The notes under the pieces: model-generated
What the model saw: the letters and a program-made list of their open reading frames with translations, nothing else
What the model was told of the DNA's origin: nothing
The model's database searches: none
Part shown: positions 17,407 to 26,183 of the stretch, piece after piece
Layout of the letters: every line of letters starts with the position of its first letter
Position numbering within the stretch: the stretch's first letter is position 1
Translations under genes and position numbers: made by a program
Assembly: GCA_963728395.1 (NCBI GenBank)
Contig: CAVSJJ010000003.1
Span: 744,001-808,000 of the forward strand
Origin: CAVSJJ01 sp963728395
GTDB lineage: Bacteria; Actinomycetota; Actinomycetes; Actinomycetales; Dermatophilaceae
Direction of reading: 5' to 3'
Length of the DNA: 64,000 bases

Positions 17407-18771
17407 TCAGGCCTGGACGGACTCCTGCTGGTCCTCCGCGGGCGCATCGCTCGGGACCTCGATGGCGGTCGTCTCGAGGTCCTTGAGCTGGCCCTCGATG
17501 TACTGGTGGAGGCGGGAGCGGTAGTCCCGCTCGAAGCCGCGCAGCTGCTGGATCTTCGTCTCCAGCAGGCCCTGCTCCCGACCGAGCTCGGTGAGGATCG
17601 TGGCCTTCTTCTGCTGGGCCTCGTGGACCATGCCGGTCGAGCGCTCGCGCGCCTCGGTCAGCATCTCCTCGCGCTGGGTCGTCGCCTCCGAGATGAGGCG
17701 GTCGTGCTGGGTCTGGCCCTCGGTCAGCAGCTCGTCGTGCCGGTTCTGGGCGGTCGTGATGAGCTCCTCGTGCCTGGCCTGCGCCTCGGAGATGAGCTCG
17801 TCACGGCGTGCCTCACCGGCGGCGACGTGCTCGTCGTGCAGCCGCTGGGCCAGTGCGATGACGCTCGCCGCGCCCGCGCCGGACGCGTCCGGCACCGGGG
17901 CCGCGGGCGCGGCCTCGGTGGCCTGCGGCTCGGCGGCCTCGTCCGCCTGCGCGGCGGCCTCGGCCCGGCGTGCGGCCTCGGCCTCCGCGGCCTCGGCGTC
18001 GGCCTGTGCCTTGGCGATCCGCTCCTGGGCGGCCCGCTCGGCCTCGTCGATCCGAGCCTGGATCGACGCGAGCTGGGCGTCGGCACCGTCCTGCGCCGAC
18101 CCGATCTGCTCGACCTGGCCACGCAACTGCTGGGCCTCGGCGACGGCCTGCTCGTGCTGGGCGAGAACCTGCTCGTGCTGGGCGAGAACCTGTTCGTGCT
18201 CGCCCCGCAGGCCCTCGTGCTCGCCCTGGAGCGCGGCATACCGCTGCTCCCCGTCGGCGACCTGGGCCTCGAGCTCCTGGACGCGCGACTCGAGCTGGGC
18301 CACCTGGCCCTGGAGCTCGGCGTTGCGACCCTCGAGGTCCCCACCGCGGCCCTCGAACTCGGAGAGACGGGCCTCGAGCTCGTGTCGCTTGTTCTCCAGG
18401 TCGCGGACCTGAGCCTCGAGCTCGGCGCTGCGGCTGTCGGCGGTCTCGAGCTCGTGGGTCTGGGCTTCGAGCTCGCCGTTGCGCGACTCGAGGGTCGCGA
18501 GCTGGCCGCGCAGCGACTCCAGCTCCTCGAGCATCTCCGGGGCCGGGCCCGTCGCGGCGGGTGCGGTCGTCGCGGCGGGTGCGGCCGACATGCCTCGGCC
18601 GGCGCGGCACTCGTTGAGGTCGCTGCGCAGGTCGTCGCTCTCCTTCATCATCCGTCGCATCTCGGCCACGATGTCGTCAAGGAAGTCGTCGACCTCGCGC
18701 TCGTCGTACCCACGACGGAACTGGGTCTGCGTGAACGTCTTGTTGAGGACATCCTCGGGCGACAACGCCAT
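17407..18771 (-). CDS. divIVA: DivIVA domain protein (Wag31-like polar growth or septum protein)
   Basis: Coiled-coil protein of 454 residues that marks negatively curved membrane at poles and septa and guides cell wall synthesis in actinobacteria. The N-terminal DivIVA lipid-binding domain is clear (PEDVLNKTFTQTQFRRGYD, then EREVDDFLDDIVAEMRR). A linker of Ala/Pro/Thr follows, then about 330 residues of nearly unbroken coiled coil rich in Glu, Gln, Leu and Ala, with internal repeats such as QHEQVLAQHEQVLAQHEQ. It is longer than Wag31 of Mycobacterium (about 260 residues), mainly through the coiled coil. The ATG follows AGGAG at six bases. The position after sepF and yggT is the standard dcw order. 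Confidence 0.93.
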   Translation of the reverse strand: MALSPEDVLNKTFTQTQFRRGYDEREVDDFLDDIVAEMRRMMKESDDLRSDLNECRAGRGMSAAPAATTAPAATGPAPEMLEELESLRGQLATLESRNGELEAQTHELETADSRSAELEAQVRDLENKRHELEARLSEFEGRGGDLEGRNAELQGQVAQLESRVQELEAQVADGEQRYAALQGEHEGLRGEHEQVLAQHEQVLAQHEQAVAEAQQLRGQVEQIGSAQDGADAQLASIQARIDEAERAAQERIAKAQADAEAAEAEAARRAEAAAQADEAAEPQATEAAPAAPVPDASGAGAASVIALAQRLHDEHVAAGEARRDELISEAQARHEELITTAQNRHDELLTEGQTQHDRLISEATTQREEMLTEARERSTGMVHEAQQKKATILTELGREQGLLETKIQQLRGFERDYRSRLHQYIEGQLKDLETTAIEVPSDAPAEDQQESVQA

Positions 18772-18851
18772 GGCAACTCCTGGTGGACGTAACTCTGTGG
18801 GCTGGACCTACCCCTCATCGTCGCAGACCCACCGGTCCGGACGGAGCCAGC

Positions 18852-19127
18852 CTAGAGGATCGCCAGGAGAATGTAGAGACAGATGAGAATTATGGGAAAG
18901 CCGAGGTCGAGCCGCACCGTGCCCACCGACACGAGCGGAACGAGCCGGCGAATCGACCGCAGTGGCGGGTCGGTCAGCGTGTAGATCGCCTCGGCGACGA
19001 CGAGGAGTGCGCCGCGCGGGCGCCAGCCCGGCGCGAAGAGCCGGACCCACTCGAGAACGAGTCGCCAGAGGACGACAACGAGGTAGACGAGCACGACGAG
19101 GTGAAGCACCTGGCGCAGGGTCGTCAT
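18852..19127 (-). CDS. YggT family membrane protein
   Basis: Small integral membrane protein of 91 residues with two hydrophobic segments (about residues 5-30 and 68-91). It has the YggT core LTDPPLRSIRRLVP between them, where the family has TDPxLxPxRRxxP. Members sit between sepF and divIVA throughout actinobacteria and are called CcdA-like or YlmG; they have been linked to nucleoid or thylakoid organisation and to osmotic tolerance, but no biochemical activity is known to me. Start ATG with GAGG nine bases upstream. Confidence 0.88.
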   Translation of the reverse strand: MTTLRQVLHLVVLVYLVVVLWRLVLEWVRLFAPGWRPRGALLVVAEAIYTLTDPPLRSIRRLVPLVSVGTVRLDLGFPIILICLYILLAIL

Positions 19128-19215
19128 CGCCCCAGCCTCGCCGGTCGGCCTGAGCCCGTCCTGTGCCGGGGCCGCCCGTTCCCTCGGGTGGTTCGGGGCG
19201 GCCGGGCCGGCCCGC

Positions 19216-19698
19216 TCAGCTCTGGTTGAACAGGCCGCGCGCCGGTGCGGCGGCGCTGGCGCCGTCCTCGGAGTTGACCGTCACGGTCGCCGGGGAGAGA
19301 AGGAAGACCTTCGCCGTCACCCGCTCGATCGCGCCGTGCAGGCCGAAGACGAGTCCGGCGGCGAAGTCGACGAGACGCTTGGCGTCGGCATCGTCCATGT
19401 CGGTGAGGTTCATGATGACCGGAGTGCCGTCCCGGAAGTTCTCACCGATCGTCTTGGCCTCGTTGTACGTCCGGGGGTGGATCGTCGTGATCCGGGTCAA
19501 ACCGTCGGTCTGCGGCGGCCGGACGATCTCGGCGACGGGGCGCCGGGTCGGCAGCTGGGTGACCTGGGCGTGGCGCTCTCGGGGCGCGTCGGCGGCCTCC
19601 CCTGCGTCGTAGTCCTCGTACTCGTCGTACTCGTCGTAGTGCGCGTCGTCCTCGGCCAGCCCGAGGTAGACCATCGTCTTGCGCAGCGCGCCGGCCAT
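19216..19698 (-). CDS. sepF: Cell division protein SepF
   Basis: Cytosolic membrane anchor for FtsZ; in actinobacteria, which lack FtsA and ZipA, SepF is the main anchor. It has 160 residues. The N-terminal 20 residues can form the amphipathic membrane helix, an acidic linker rich in Asp/Glu/Tyr follows, and the core domain begins near residue 55. RPPQTDGLTRITTIHPRTY, IGENFRDGTPVIMNLTDMD and LVFGLHGAIERV are family signatures. A short C-terminal tail ends in GLFNQS. The ATG is set by AAGGAGC six bases upstream. It follows yggS after 86 bases, so it may have its own promoter. Confidence 0.96.
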   Translation of the reverse strand: MAGALRKTMVYLGLAEDDAHYDEYDEYEDYDAGEAADAPRERHAQVTQLPTRRPVAEIVRPPQTDGLTRITTIHPRTYNEAKTIGENFRDGTPVIMNLTDMDDADAKRLVDFAAGLVFGLHGAIERVTAKVFLLSPATVTVNSEDGASAAAPARGLFNQS

Positions 19699-19784
19699 GG
19701 GTGCTCCTTGTCCTCCTGCGGTCGATCCCGCCGTCTGTGACGGATGTGTCCGCCGCTCTCCTACGTGACCGTTCGTGGCCGAAG

Positions 19785-20498
19785 TTACCCGTGTGACGGG
19801 CGAGAACCGAGGATTGCCGTGCCGACACGCAGGTGTGTCGCGCCCTCGGCGATGGCGTCCTCGAGGTCGCCGCTCATGCCCGCCGAGACCCAGGTGGCGC
19901 CCGGATGGTCGCGGCGGACCCGCTCGGCCACCTCCCGCAGCCGAGCGAACGCCGCGCGCGGCTGCGCGCCGAGCGGCGCCACCGCCATCACCCCGCGCAG
20001 GTCGAGTGCGGTGCTCGACGCGACGGCGTCGGCGAGCCTGGGGACCTGCGCGACGGGGACTCCCCCTCGACCCGGCTCCTCGTCGAGGCCGACCTGGACG
20101 AGAACGGCGAGCCGCCGCTGTTCCGCCTCGGCGGCGTGGTCGAGGGCCGTCACGAGACGCTGCCGGTCCGCCGACTGGACGACGTCGGCGTAGCGGGCGA
20201 CCGAGCGGGCCTTGTTGCGCTGGAGCTGGCCGATGAAGTGGAGGGTCAGACGATCGCGGTGGCGGACCTCGGCGAACTTGGCCGAGGCCTCCTGGTCGCG
20301 GTTCTCACCGACGTCGGTGACGCCGAGCTCGACGAGGAGGTCGACGTCGGAGGCGGGGAAGAACTTCGTGACGACGATGAGCGCCGGGCGGTCGGTCCGC
20401 CCGCCCGCCTCCATTGCGGAGTCGATCCGCGTCGCGACGCTCTCGAGCCCGGCCGCGAGCTCCCGCCGTCGCGCCTCTTCAGTGGGGTGCACGGTCAC
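19785..20498 (-). CDS. YggS/PLPBP family pyridoxal phosphate homeostasis protein
   Basis: PLP-binding protein with an alanine-racemase-like barrel and no known catalysis; family members buffer PLP and affect amino acid pools. It has 237 residues. The PLP lysine is in IVVTKFFP, GENRDQEA and HFIGQLQRNK are family signatures, and SAGMSGDLEDAI with LRVGTAILG bind the phosphate. The GTG at 20498 overlaps the stop of pgeF by four bases (GTGA), so translation is probably coupled. In many Gram-positive bacteria this gene sits between ftsZ and sepF, as here. Confidence 0.95.
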   Translation of the reverse strand: MTVHPTEEARRRELAAGLESVATRIDSAMEAGGRTDRPALIVVTKFFPASDVDLLVELGVTDVGENRDQEASAKFAEVRHRDRLTLHFIGQLQRNKARSVARYADVVQSADRQRLVTALDHAAEAEQRRLAVLVQVGLDEEPGRGGVPVAQVPRLADAVASSTALDLRGVMAVAPLGAQPRAAFARLREVAERVRRDHPGATWVSAGMSGDLEDAIAEGATHLRVGTAILGSRPSHG

Positions 20499-21250
20499 TG
20501 GTCCTCCCTCACGATGATCCCGGCATACCGGCCGGTCGTGCCGTCGCGCCGGTAGGAGTACAGCCCCTCCTCCTCCCGGGCACAGCCACCCACCCACTCG
20601 ACGGCGACGCCGGCCGACGCCAGCTGGGCGACGACCCCCGCTGCGACGTCGAGGGCCGGGGTACCCGTCCACGACATCGCCCGGCTCTCCGGGACGACGA
20701 CGGCGGCAGCCTCGCGCATCGCGAGCGGGACCTCGTAGCACCGGGCGCAGATCGAGGGGCCGACGACGGCGGAGATGGCACGGGCGCCGAGGTCGCGCAT
20801 CGCCTCGACGGCCCGCGGGACCACCCCGGCCACGAGGCCCGGCCGCCCCGCGTGCACGGCGCCGACGATGCCGGCCACCGGGTCGCCGAGCAGCACCGGC
20901 GTGCAGTCGGCGACGAGGGCGGCGAGCGCGAGGCCGGGAGCCGCCGTGACGAGGGCGTCGACCGCGGGTGGCACCGCAGGCACGTCGGCGACGACGGCGA
21001 CCTGGGCCCCGTGACACTGGTCCATGAAGACGAGCCGGTCGCGGGGCAGCCCCAACTCGGTCGCCAGCCGCCGCCGGTTCTCCTCGACCTGGCGCGGGTC
21101 GTCGCCGACGTGACCGCCGAGGTTGAGGCCGGCATAGGGCCCGCCGCTCGCCCCGCCCGACCGGTCGGTGACGGCCGTGGTGACCCCCTCGGAATGCCGA
21201 CGCCAGAAGAACACGTGCCCACCGTAGACGCGCCGGGGCCGAGTGGACAT
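20495..21250 (-). CDS. pgeF: Peptidoglycan editing factor (YfiH / multicopper oxidase-like laccase domain)
   Basis: Member of the DUF152/YfiH family. In E. coli the homologue removes wrongly incorporated L-serine from UDP-MurNAc intermediates; older annotations call it polyphenol oxidase. It has 251 residues. The metal-binding residues are visible as DQCHGAQV, ADCTPVLL and AVHAGRPGL, and GPSICARCYEV is a further signature. It follows ftsZ and overlaps yggS. The ATG at 21250 agrees with the family N-terminus (FFWRRHSEGVTT); longer frames run into ftsZ. The editing role is transferred from the family. Confidence 0.92.
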   Translation of the reverse strand: MSTRPRRVYGGHVFFWRRHSEGVTTAVTDRSGGASGGPYAGLNLGGHVGDDPRQVEENRRRLATELGLPRDRLVFMDQCHGAQVAVVADVPAVPPAVDALVTAAPGLALAALVADCTPVLLGDPVAGIVGAVHAGRPGLVAGVVPRAVEAMRDLGARAISAVVGPSICARCYEVPLAMREAAAVVVPESRAMSWTGTPALDVAAGVVAQLASAGVAVEWVGGCAREEEGLYSYRRDGTTGRYAGIIVREDQ

Positions 21251-21282
21251 CCCGCCCACCCGGCCCCGACGTGCGCAGCGGA

Positions 21283-22536
21283 CTACTTGAGGAAGTCCGG
21301 CACGTCGAGGTCGTCCCCGTCCTCGAAGGTGACCGTGCGCGGCGGCGCCGATCGGGGCGGGACCTGCTGGGGAGCCGAGCCCGGCTCCGCCTGGACCGCC
21401 GGCCCCTCGTCCGGGGCGTCCTCGGTCGCGCCGGCGCCGGCCGCTCCTGCGGCCGGGGACGCCTCGGCCTCGCGGGCCGGCGCGGTCGGGGGCGCGACCG
21501 GGGCGGGTGCGGCCGGGGCCGCGGGGGTGCTCGGCCGGGTCGAGCCCTGGATCGTCCCGAGGGCCCGCTCGTCGGCGCGGCGGGTCGGGGTGCCCCCGTC
21601 GAAGCCGGCCGCGATGACGGTGACCCGGACCTCGTCGCCGAGGGCGTCGTCGATGACGGCACCGAAGATGATGTTCGCCTCGGGGTGCGCCGCCTCCTGG
21701 ACGAGCCGGGCCGCCTCGTTGATCTCGAAGAGGCCGAGATCGCTGCCGCCCTGGATCGACAGGAGGACCCCGTGGGCCCCGTCGATGCTCGCCTCGAGGA
21801 GCGGGCTGGAGATCGCCAGCTCGGCGGCCTGGACGGCCCGGTCCTCGCCGCGGGCGGAGCCGATGCCCATGAGGGCCGAACCGGCGCCGGACATGACCGA
21901 CTTGACGTCGGCGAAGTCGAGGTTGATCAGGCCGGGTGTCGTGATGAGGTCGGTGATCCCCTGGACGCCGGAGAGGAGGACCTGGTCGGCGCTTCGGAAC
22001 GCGTCGAGCATCGAGACGCCGCGGTCGCTGATCGACAGCAGGCGGTCGTTGGGGATGACGATGAGGGTGTCGACCTCCTCGCGCAGCCCGGCGATGCCGG
22101 ACTCGGCCTGGTTGGCCCGGCGCCGACCCTCGAAGGTGAACGGGCGGGTGACGACGCCGATGGTCAGCGCACCGAGGCCCTTGGCGATCCGGGCGACGAC
22201 CGGCGCGCCGCCGGTGCCGGTCCCGCCACCCTCGCCGGCGGTGACGAAGACCATGTCGGCGCCCTTGAGGACCTCCTCGATCTCCTCGGCGTGGTCCTCG
22301 GCGGCCTTCTTCCCGACCTCGGGGTCGGCGCCGGCGCCGAGGCCGCGGGTGAGGTCGCGGCCCACGTCGAGCTTGACGTCGGCGTCGCTCATGAGCAGCG
22401 CCTGCGCGTCGGTGTTGACCGCGATGAACTCGACGCCCTTGAGCCCGACCTCGATCATCCGGTTGATGGCGTTGACGCCGCCCCCGCCGATGCCGACGAC
22501 CTTGATGACGGCCAAGTAGTTCTGGGGTGTTGCCAC
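21283..22536 (-). CDS. ftsZ: Cell division protein FtsZ
   Basis: Tubulin-like GTPase that forms the Z ring. It has 417 residues. The N-terminus reads ATPQNYLAVIKVVGIGGGG, the tubulin signature GGGTGTGGAPVVA lies near residue 104, and the T7 synergy loop LINLDFADVKSVM is intact. A linker rich in Ala/Pro (about 318-400) leads to the C-terminal peptide DDLDVPDFLK that binds SepF. The GTG at 22536 is chosen because AGGAGAGG lies eight bases upstream and the protein then starts as in other actinobacteria. The 334-base gap upstream suggests its own promoters. Confidence 0.98.
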   Translation of the reverse strand: MATPQNYLAVIKVVGIGGGGVNAINRMIEVGLKGVEFIAVNTDAQALLMSDADVKLDVGRDLTRGLGAGADPEVGKKAAEDHAEEIEEVLKGADMVFVTAGEGGGTGTGGAPVVARIAKGLGALTIGVVTRPFTFEGRRRANQAESGIAGLREEVDTLIVIPNDRLLSISDRGVSMLDAFRSADQVLLSGVQGITDLITTPGLINLDFADVKSVMSGAGSALMGIGSARGEDRAVQAAELAISSPLLEASIDGAHGVLLSIQGGSDLGLFEINEAARLVQEAAHPEANIIFGAVIDDALGDEVRVTVIAAGFDGGTPTRRADERALGTIQGSTRPSTPAAPAAPAPVAPPTAPAREAEASPAAGAAGAGATEDAPDEGPAVQAEPGSAPQQVPPRSAPPRTVTFEDGDDLDVPDFLK

Positions 22537-22870
22537 GGTGGTGGGCCTCTCCTGGATCCGGTGCACGGACGCATCGTGCTCTGGGGATGGTGCGGTATGT
22601 CCGGCCCGGGCCGAGCGGCCCCAACCGTCAAGTTCTACGTGACGGTCATGGTGTGCGCCATGATCCGTTGCGTCGACGCTAGGCGGGCTCGGACCGTCGA
22701 TCAAACAACCCCGTGGCGTGTCGGCGCTCGGGTTGGGCGCTCGCCGGAACCGGTGGCCCCAATGGTCTCACAAGTCACACTGATCACTTGCGTCGCACGC
22801 GCCCAGCCGGCCCGGAGAGGGCGAGGAGTCACGGCCGGTCGGGGGTGCGGGTCGGCAGCGGCGGGCACCG
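22537..22870. other. ftsQ-ftsZ intergenic region
   Basis: This 334-base gap is the only large break in the dcw run and no ORF in it looks real. It holds the ftsZ ribosome binding site and one good promoter match (22676-22704). In Streptomyces and Corynebacterium the ftsQ-ftsZ gap also carries several regulated promoters. Confidence 0.6.
22676..22704 (-). promoter_or_regulatory. Candidate ftsZ promoter
   Basis: TTGATC (22704-22699) and TAGCGT (22681-22676) on the minus strand are spaced by 17 bases, a good match to the housekeeping sigma consensus. It would give a leader of about 130 bases before the ftsZ GTG. Confidence 0.45.
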
Positions 22871-23644
22871 CTACCGGGTCACCGGCGTGTCCGGGGCGCT
22901 GACGTCGATGCGGGTCGGTTTCGTCGCGAGGAGGGCCCGGACGATCTCGACCTTGCGGGCCCCCTGTTCGGCGTTGCCCCAGGCGACCGCCGTCGGCCCG
23001 ATCCGGAACGTGACGAGGTCGGCCGAGCTGACCCGGACCGACGACACCCGGCTCGACAGGTTGGGCGGGAGCGACTCGATGACGGCGATGGCGGTGCGGA
23101 TCGCCTCCTCGGACATTGCCCGGTCCGACGTGGCCGACACGACCGGGATCCCGTCCGGGGGCGTCGTGACCCGGCCGTAGGAGACCCCCTGTCGATCCAC
23201 AACCTCAAGTTGACCCTGAGGGTTCTTCACGACGATGGCGGGGGTTCGTGGCACGACGTGGACGGTCAGGGTGTGCGGCCACGAGCGCTGGACCGACACC
23301 TCGGCGATCGTCACCCGGGACCGGACCCGCCCGGCGACCGCACCGGTGTCGACGCGGGCCAGCGGGGTACCGTCCGGCACCCCGACGAGAGCGGCGACGG
23401 CCCGCTCCTCGGAGCCGGCCACGCCGGTCACCGCGACGGAGCGGACGGCCAGGACGGGGCTCCACCACACCAGCCAGGCCAGGCCGACCGCGGCCGCGAG
23501 GAGCAGGACGGACGCGAGCACCGTGCGCCATGAGCGACGCCGGACCCGGGTCGCCCTGGCCTCGAAGCGCGAGCGCGAGGACGCCACCCCTCGCGGCGGG
23601 GGCAGCGCCCCCGCTCCGCGGCGGGTCCCGGTGGAGGCGCTCAC
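22871..23644 (-). CDS. ftsQ: Cell division protein FtsQ/DivIB
   Basis: Single-pass divisome protein of 257 residues that links FtsL/FtsB-type partners to FtsW-FtsI. A basic cytoplasmic tail (about 40 residues) precedes one membrane segment (TVLASVLLLAAAVGLAWLV). The POTRA domain follows (VRSVAVTGVAGSEERAVAALV) and then the FtsQ beta domain (VQRSWPHTLTVHVVPRTPA). The ATG at 23644 overlaps the murC stop by four bases (ATGA). Confidence 0.95.
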   Translation of the reverse strand: MSASTGTRRGAGALPPPRGVASSRSRFEARATRVRRRSWRTVLASVLLLAAAVGLAWLVWWSPVLAVRSVAVTGVAGSEERAVAALVGVPDGTPLARVDTGAVAGRVRSRVTIAEVSVQRSWPHTLTVHVVPRTPAIVVKNPQGQLEVVDRQGVSYGRVTTPPDGIPVVSATSDRAMSEEAIRTAIAVIESLPPNLSSRVSSVRVSSADLVTFRIGPTAVAWGNAEQGARKVEIVRALLATKPTRIDVSAPDTPVTR

Positions 23645-25080
23645 GACGACTCCAGCGCGGCGAGCAGCCGCGGCGCGAGGGTCGTCACGTCGCCGGCACC
23701 CACGGTGAGCACCAGGTCCCCCGGCCGCGCCCGGGCGGTGAGGTGCGCGATCGCCTCGTCGAACCCGACGACGACCACCTCGGCGTGCCCGTGCCGCTCC
23801 CGCAGCGGCCGGGCGAGAAGATCGGAGGTCACCCCGGGCATCGGGTCCTCGCGGGCGGCATAGATCTCGAGCAGGAGGACCGAGTCGGCCGGGGCGAGGG
23901 CGGCGGCGAACTCGGCGGCGAAGTCCCGGGTCCGGGAGAACAGGTGGGGCTGGAAGAGGACGTGGAGGCGACCCCCGCCGCGCCGAGCGAGGACGTCGCG
24001 CCCGGTGGCGACGACGGCCGCGACCTTCGCGGGGTTGTGGGCGTAGTCGTCGACGACGCTGACGCCCCGGACCTCACCGACGGCCTCGAAGCGGCGGCGG
24101 GCCCCGGCGAAGGCCGCGAGCCCCGCCAGGACGGCGGACCGCTCGACGCCCAGCCCGTCGGTGGCGGCGAGGTATGCCGCGGCCGCGTTGAGGACGTTGT
24201 GCCGCCCCGGCACGCCGAGGTGCAGCTCGAGCCGCTCGCCGTGGCGGGCCAGGACCGACCGGCTGCCGAGCCCCACCGGCTCGCTCGACTCGACGACGAG
24301 GTCGGCGCCGGGGTCGGTGCCGTACGTGACGGTCCGGCGGCCGGTGGGGCGCACCCGCTCGGCGAGGGCCAGCGACCCCGGATCGTCGTGGCAGGCCACC
24401 AGGAGGCCGCCGTCGGCGACGGAGGCCGCGAACGCGGCATACGCCTCCTGGACCCGCTCGAAGGTGCCGAAGAAGTCGAGATGGTCCGGTTGGACGTTGG
24501 TGACGACGGCGACCTCCGGCCGGTAGACGAGGAAGGAGCCGTCGCTCTCGTCGGCCTCGGCGACGAAGGCGGATCCGCGGCCGACGTGCGAGCTGCCGCC
24601 CAGCTGGCCGATCTCGCCGCCGCTGACGAAGGACGGGTCGGCGCCGGCCTCGCTCAGCGCGACGGCGAGCATCGACGTCGTCGTCGTCTTGCCGCTGGCA
24701 CCGGCGACGGCGACCCGCCGGGAGCCTGCCATCGTCACGGCGAGGGCCTGCGCCCGGTGGAGCACCCTCAGCCCCCGCGCCCGCGCGCTCGACAGCTCGA
24801 CGTTGTCCTGCCGGATCGCGCTGGAGACCACGACGGTGTCGACGTCGTCCACGTGCGACGGGTCGTGGCCGACGAAGACCCGAGCCCCCCGGGCGCGCAG
24901 CCCGTCCAACACGGCGGAGTCCTTGGCGTCGGACCCGGAGACGGTGACACCCCGCTCGATCATGACGCGGGCGACCCCCGACATCCCCGCGCCGCCGATG
25001 GCGACGAAGTGGACCCGCCCGAGCTCACCGAGTCCGGGCAGGGGCGCCCCGACGTCGAAGCGTGGGTGGATCCCGTCCAC
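23641..25080 (-). CDS. murC: UDP-N-acetylmuramate-L-alanine ligase
   Basis: Adds L-alanine to UDP-MurNAc, the first step of stem peptide assembly in the cytosol. It has 479 residues with the three Mur ligase domains: N-terminal FVAIGGAGMSGVA, central ATP site at about 127-134, and C-terminal VVDDYAHNPAKV. The ATP loop reads GASGKTTTT; most MurC proteins have GTHGKTTTT, so the usual His is Ser, but the Gly-Lys-Thr core is intact. The GTG at 25080 lies two bases after the murG stop. Its end overlaps ftsQ. Confidence 0.96.
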   Translation of the reverse strand: MDGIHPRFDVGAPLPGLGELGRVHFVAIGGAGMSGVARVMIERGVTVSGSDAKDSAVLDGLRARGARVFVGHDPSHVDDVDTVVVSSAIRQDNVELSSARARGLRVLHRAQALAVTMAGSRRVAVAGASGKTTTTSMLAVALSEAGADPSFVSGGEIGQLGGSSHVGRGSAFVAEADESDGSFLVYRPEVAVVTNVQPDHLDFFGTFERVQEAYAAFAASVADGGLLVACHDDPGSLALAERVRPTGRRTVTYGTDPGADLVVESSEPVGLGSRSVLARHGERLELHLGVPGRHNVLNAAAAYLAATDGLGVERSAVLAGLAAFAGARRRFEAVGEVRGVSVVDDYAHNPAKVAAVVATGRDVLARRGGGRLHVLFQPHLFSRTRDFAAEFAAALAPADSVLLLEIYAAREDPMPGVTSDLLARPLRERHGHAEVVVVGFDEAIAHLTARARPGDLVLTVGAGDVTTLAPRLLAALESS

Positions 25081-25082
25081 GC

Positions 25083-26183
25083 TCAGCGCCCCCGGGCGGC
25101 GGCCTCGGTGACGAGGTCGGCGAGGAGCTCGTCGGCGCCCCGCTCCCCCACCGAGGCGGCGGCCGCGGACATCTGCGCCATCCGTTGCGGGTCGCCGGCC
25201 AGCGGGACGAGCCGGTCGGCCACCCACTGTGGCGTCATGTCGGCATCGTCGACGAGCAGCCCTCCTCCGGCCTCGACGGCCACGCGGGCGTTGAGCCGCT
25301 GCTCCCCGTTGCCGATGGGCAGCGGGACGTAGACGGCGGGAAGGCCGACGGCCGTCAGCTCGCAGACGGTGTTGGCGCCGGCCCGCGCCACGACGAGGTC
25401 GGCCGCGGCATACGCGAGGTCCATCCGGTCGGCGTAGGGAAGGACGACGTAGGGGGGCCCCCCGCCCGACGTCTCGACCGGCTCGTCCTTGCCGAGCCCG
25501 CAGACGTGGAGGACCTGGATCCCCGCCGCGCGCAAGGCGGGGACGGCGTGGTAGAAGGCCGCGTTGATCCTGGCCGCGCCGAGCGAGCCCCCCGTGACGA
25601 GGACGGTCGGGAGGTCCGGGTCCAGCCCGAAGCCGGCCCGGGCCTCGGCCCGCAGCGCCGGTCGGTCCAGGGTGGCGATCTCGTGGCGCAGGGGCATCCC
25701 GATGACGTGCGCACCCGGCAGCCGCGTGTCCGGGAAGGTCACCGCCACCGCCGCCGCGAAGCGGGCGCCGAGCCGGTTGGCGAGGCCGGGGCGGGCGTTC
25801 TGCTCGTGGACGACGACGGGGATCCCTCGCCGCCGGGCCGCGAGGTATGCCGGTGTGCTCACGTAGCCGCCGAACCCGACGACGACCTCGGCCTGCGCCG
25901 TGTCGATGGCGTTCCCCGCCGCAGCGACCGCGGCCCTGAGGGCGGCCGGCAGCCGGAGCAGGTCCGGGCTGGGACGGCGAGGCAGCGGGACCTTGGGGAC
26001 GATGGCGAGCGGGTAACCGCGTTCGGGGACGATCCGGGCCTCGAGGCCCTCGGCCGTGCCGAGCACCTGCACCGCCACGTCGGGGTCTCGCCGACGCAGG
26101 CAGTCGGCCAGCGAGAGCAGCGGCGAGACGTGGCCGGCGGTGCCGCCGCCGGCGAGCAGCACCGACCGGGCGCCGGTGCTCAC
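25083..26183 (-). CDS. murG: Undecaprenyl-PP-MurNAc-pentapeptide GlcNAc transferase
   Basis: Peripheral membrane glycosyltransferase that turns lipid I into lipid II. It has 366 residues with two Rossmann-like domains. Signatures are LLAGGGTAGHVSP at the N-terminus, VVGFGGYVSTPAYLAA, HEQNARPGLANR, VTGGSLGAARIN at the domain boundary, and VVARAGANTVCEL for UDP-GlcNAc binding. The GTG start overlaps the ftsW stop by four bases (GTGA), which fixes the start. Confidence 0.97.
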   Translation of the reverse strand: MSTGARSVLLAGGGTAGHVSPLLSLADCLRRRDPDVAVQVLGTAEGLEARIVPERGYPLAIVPKVPLPRRPSPDLLRLPAALRAAVAAAGNAIDTAQAEVVVGFGGYVSTPAYLAARRRGIPVVVHEQNARPGLANRLGARFAAAVAVTFPDTRLPGAHVIGMPLRHEIATLDRPALRAEARAGFGLDPDLPTVLVTGGSLGAARINAAFYHAVPALRAAGIQVLHVCGLGKDEPVETSGGGPPYVVLPYADRMDLAYAAADLVVARAGANTVCELTAVGLPAVYVPLPIGNGEQRLNARVAVEAGGGLLVDDADMTPQWVADRLVPLAGDPQRMAQMSAAAASVGERGADELLADLVTEAAARGR

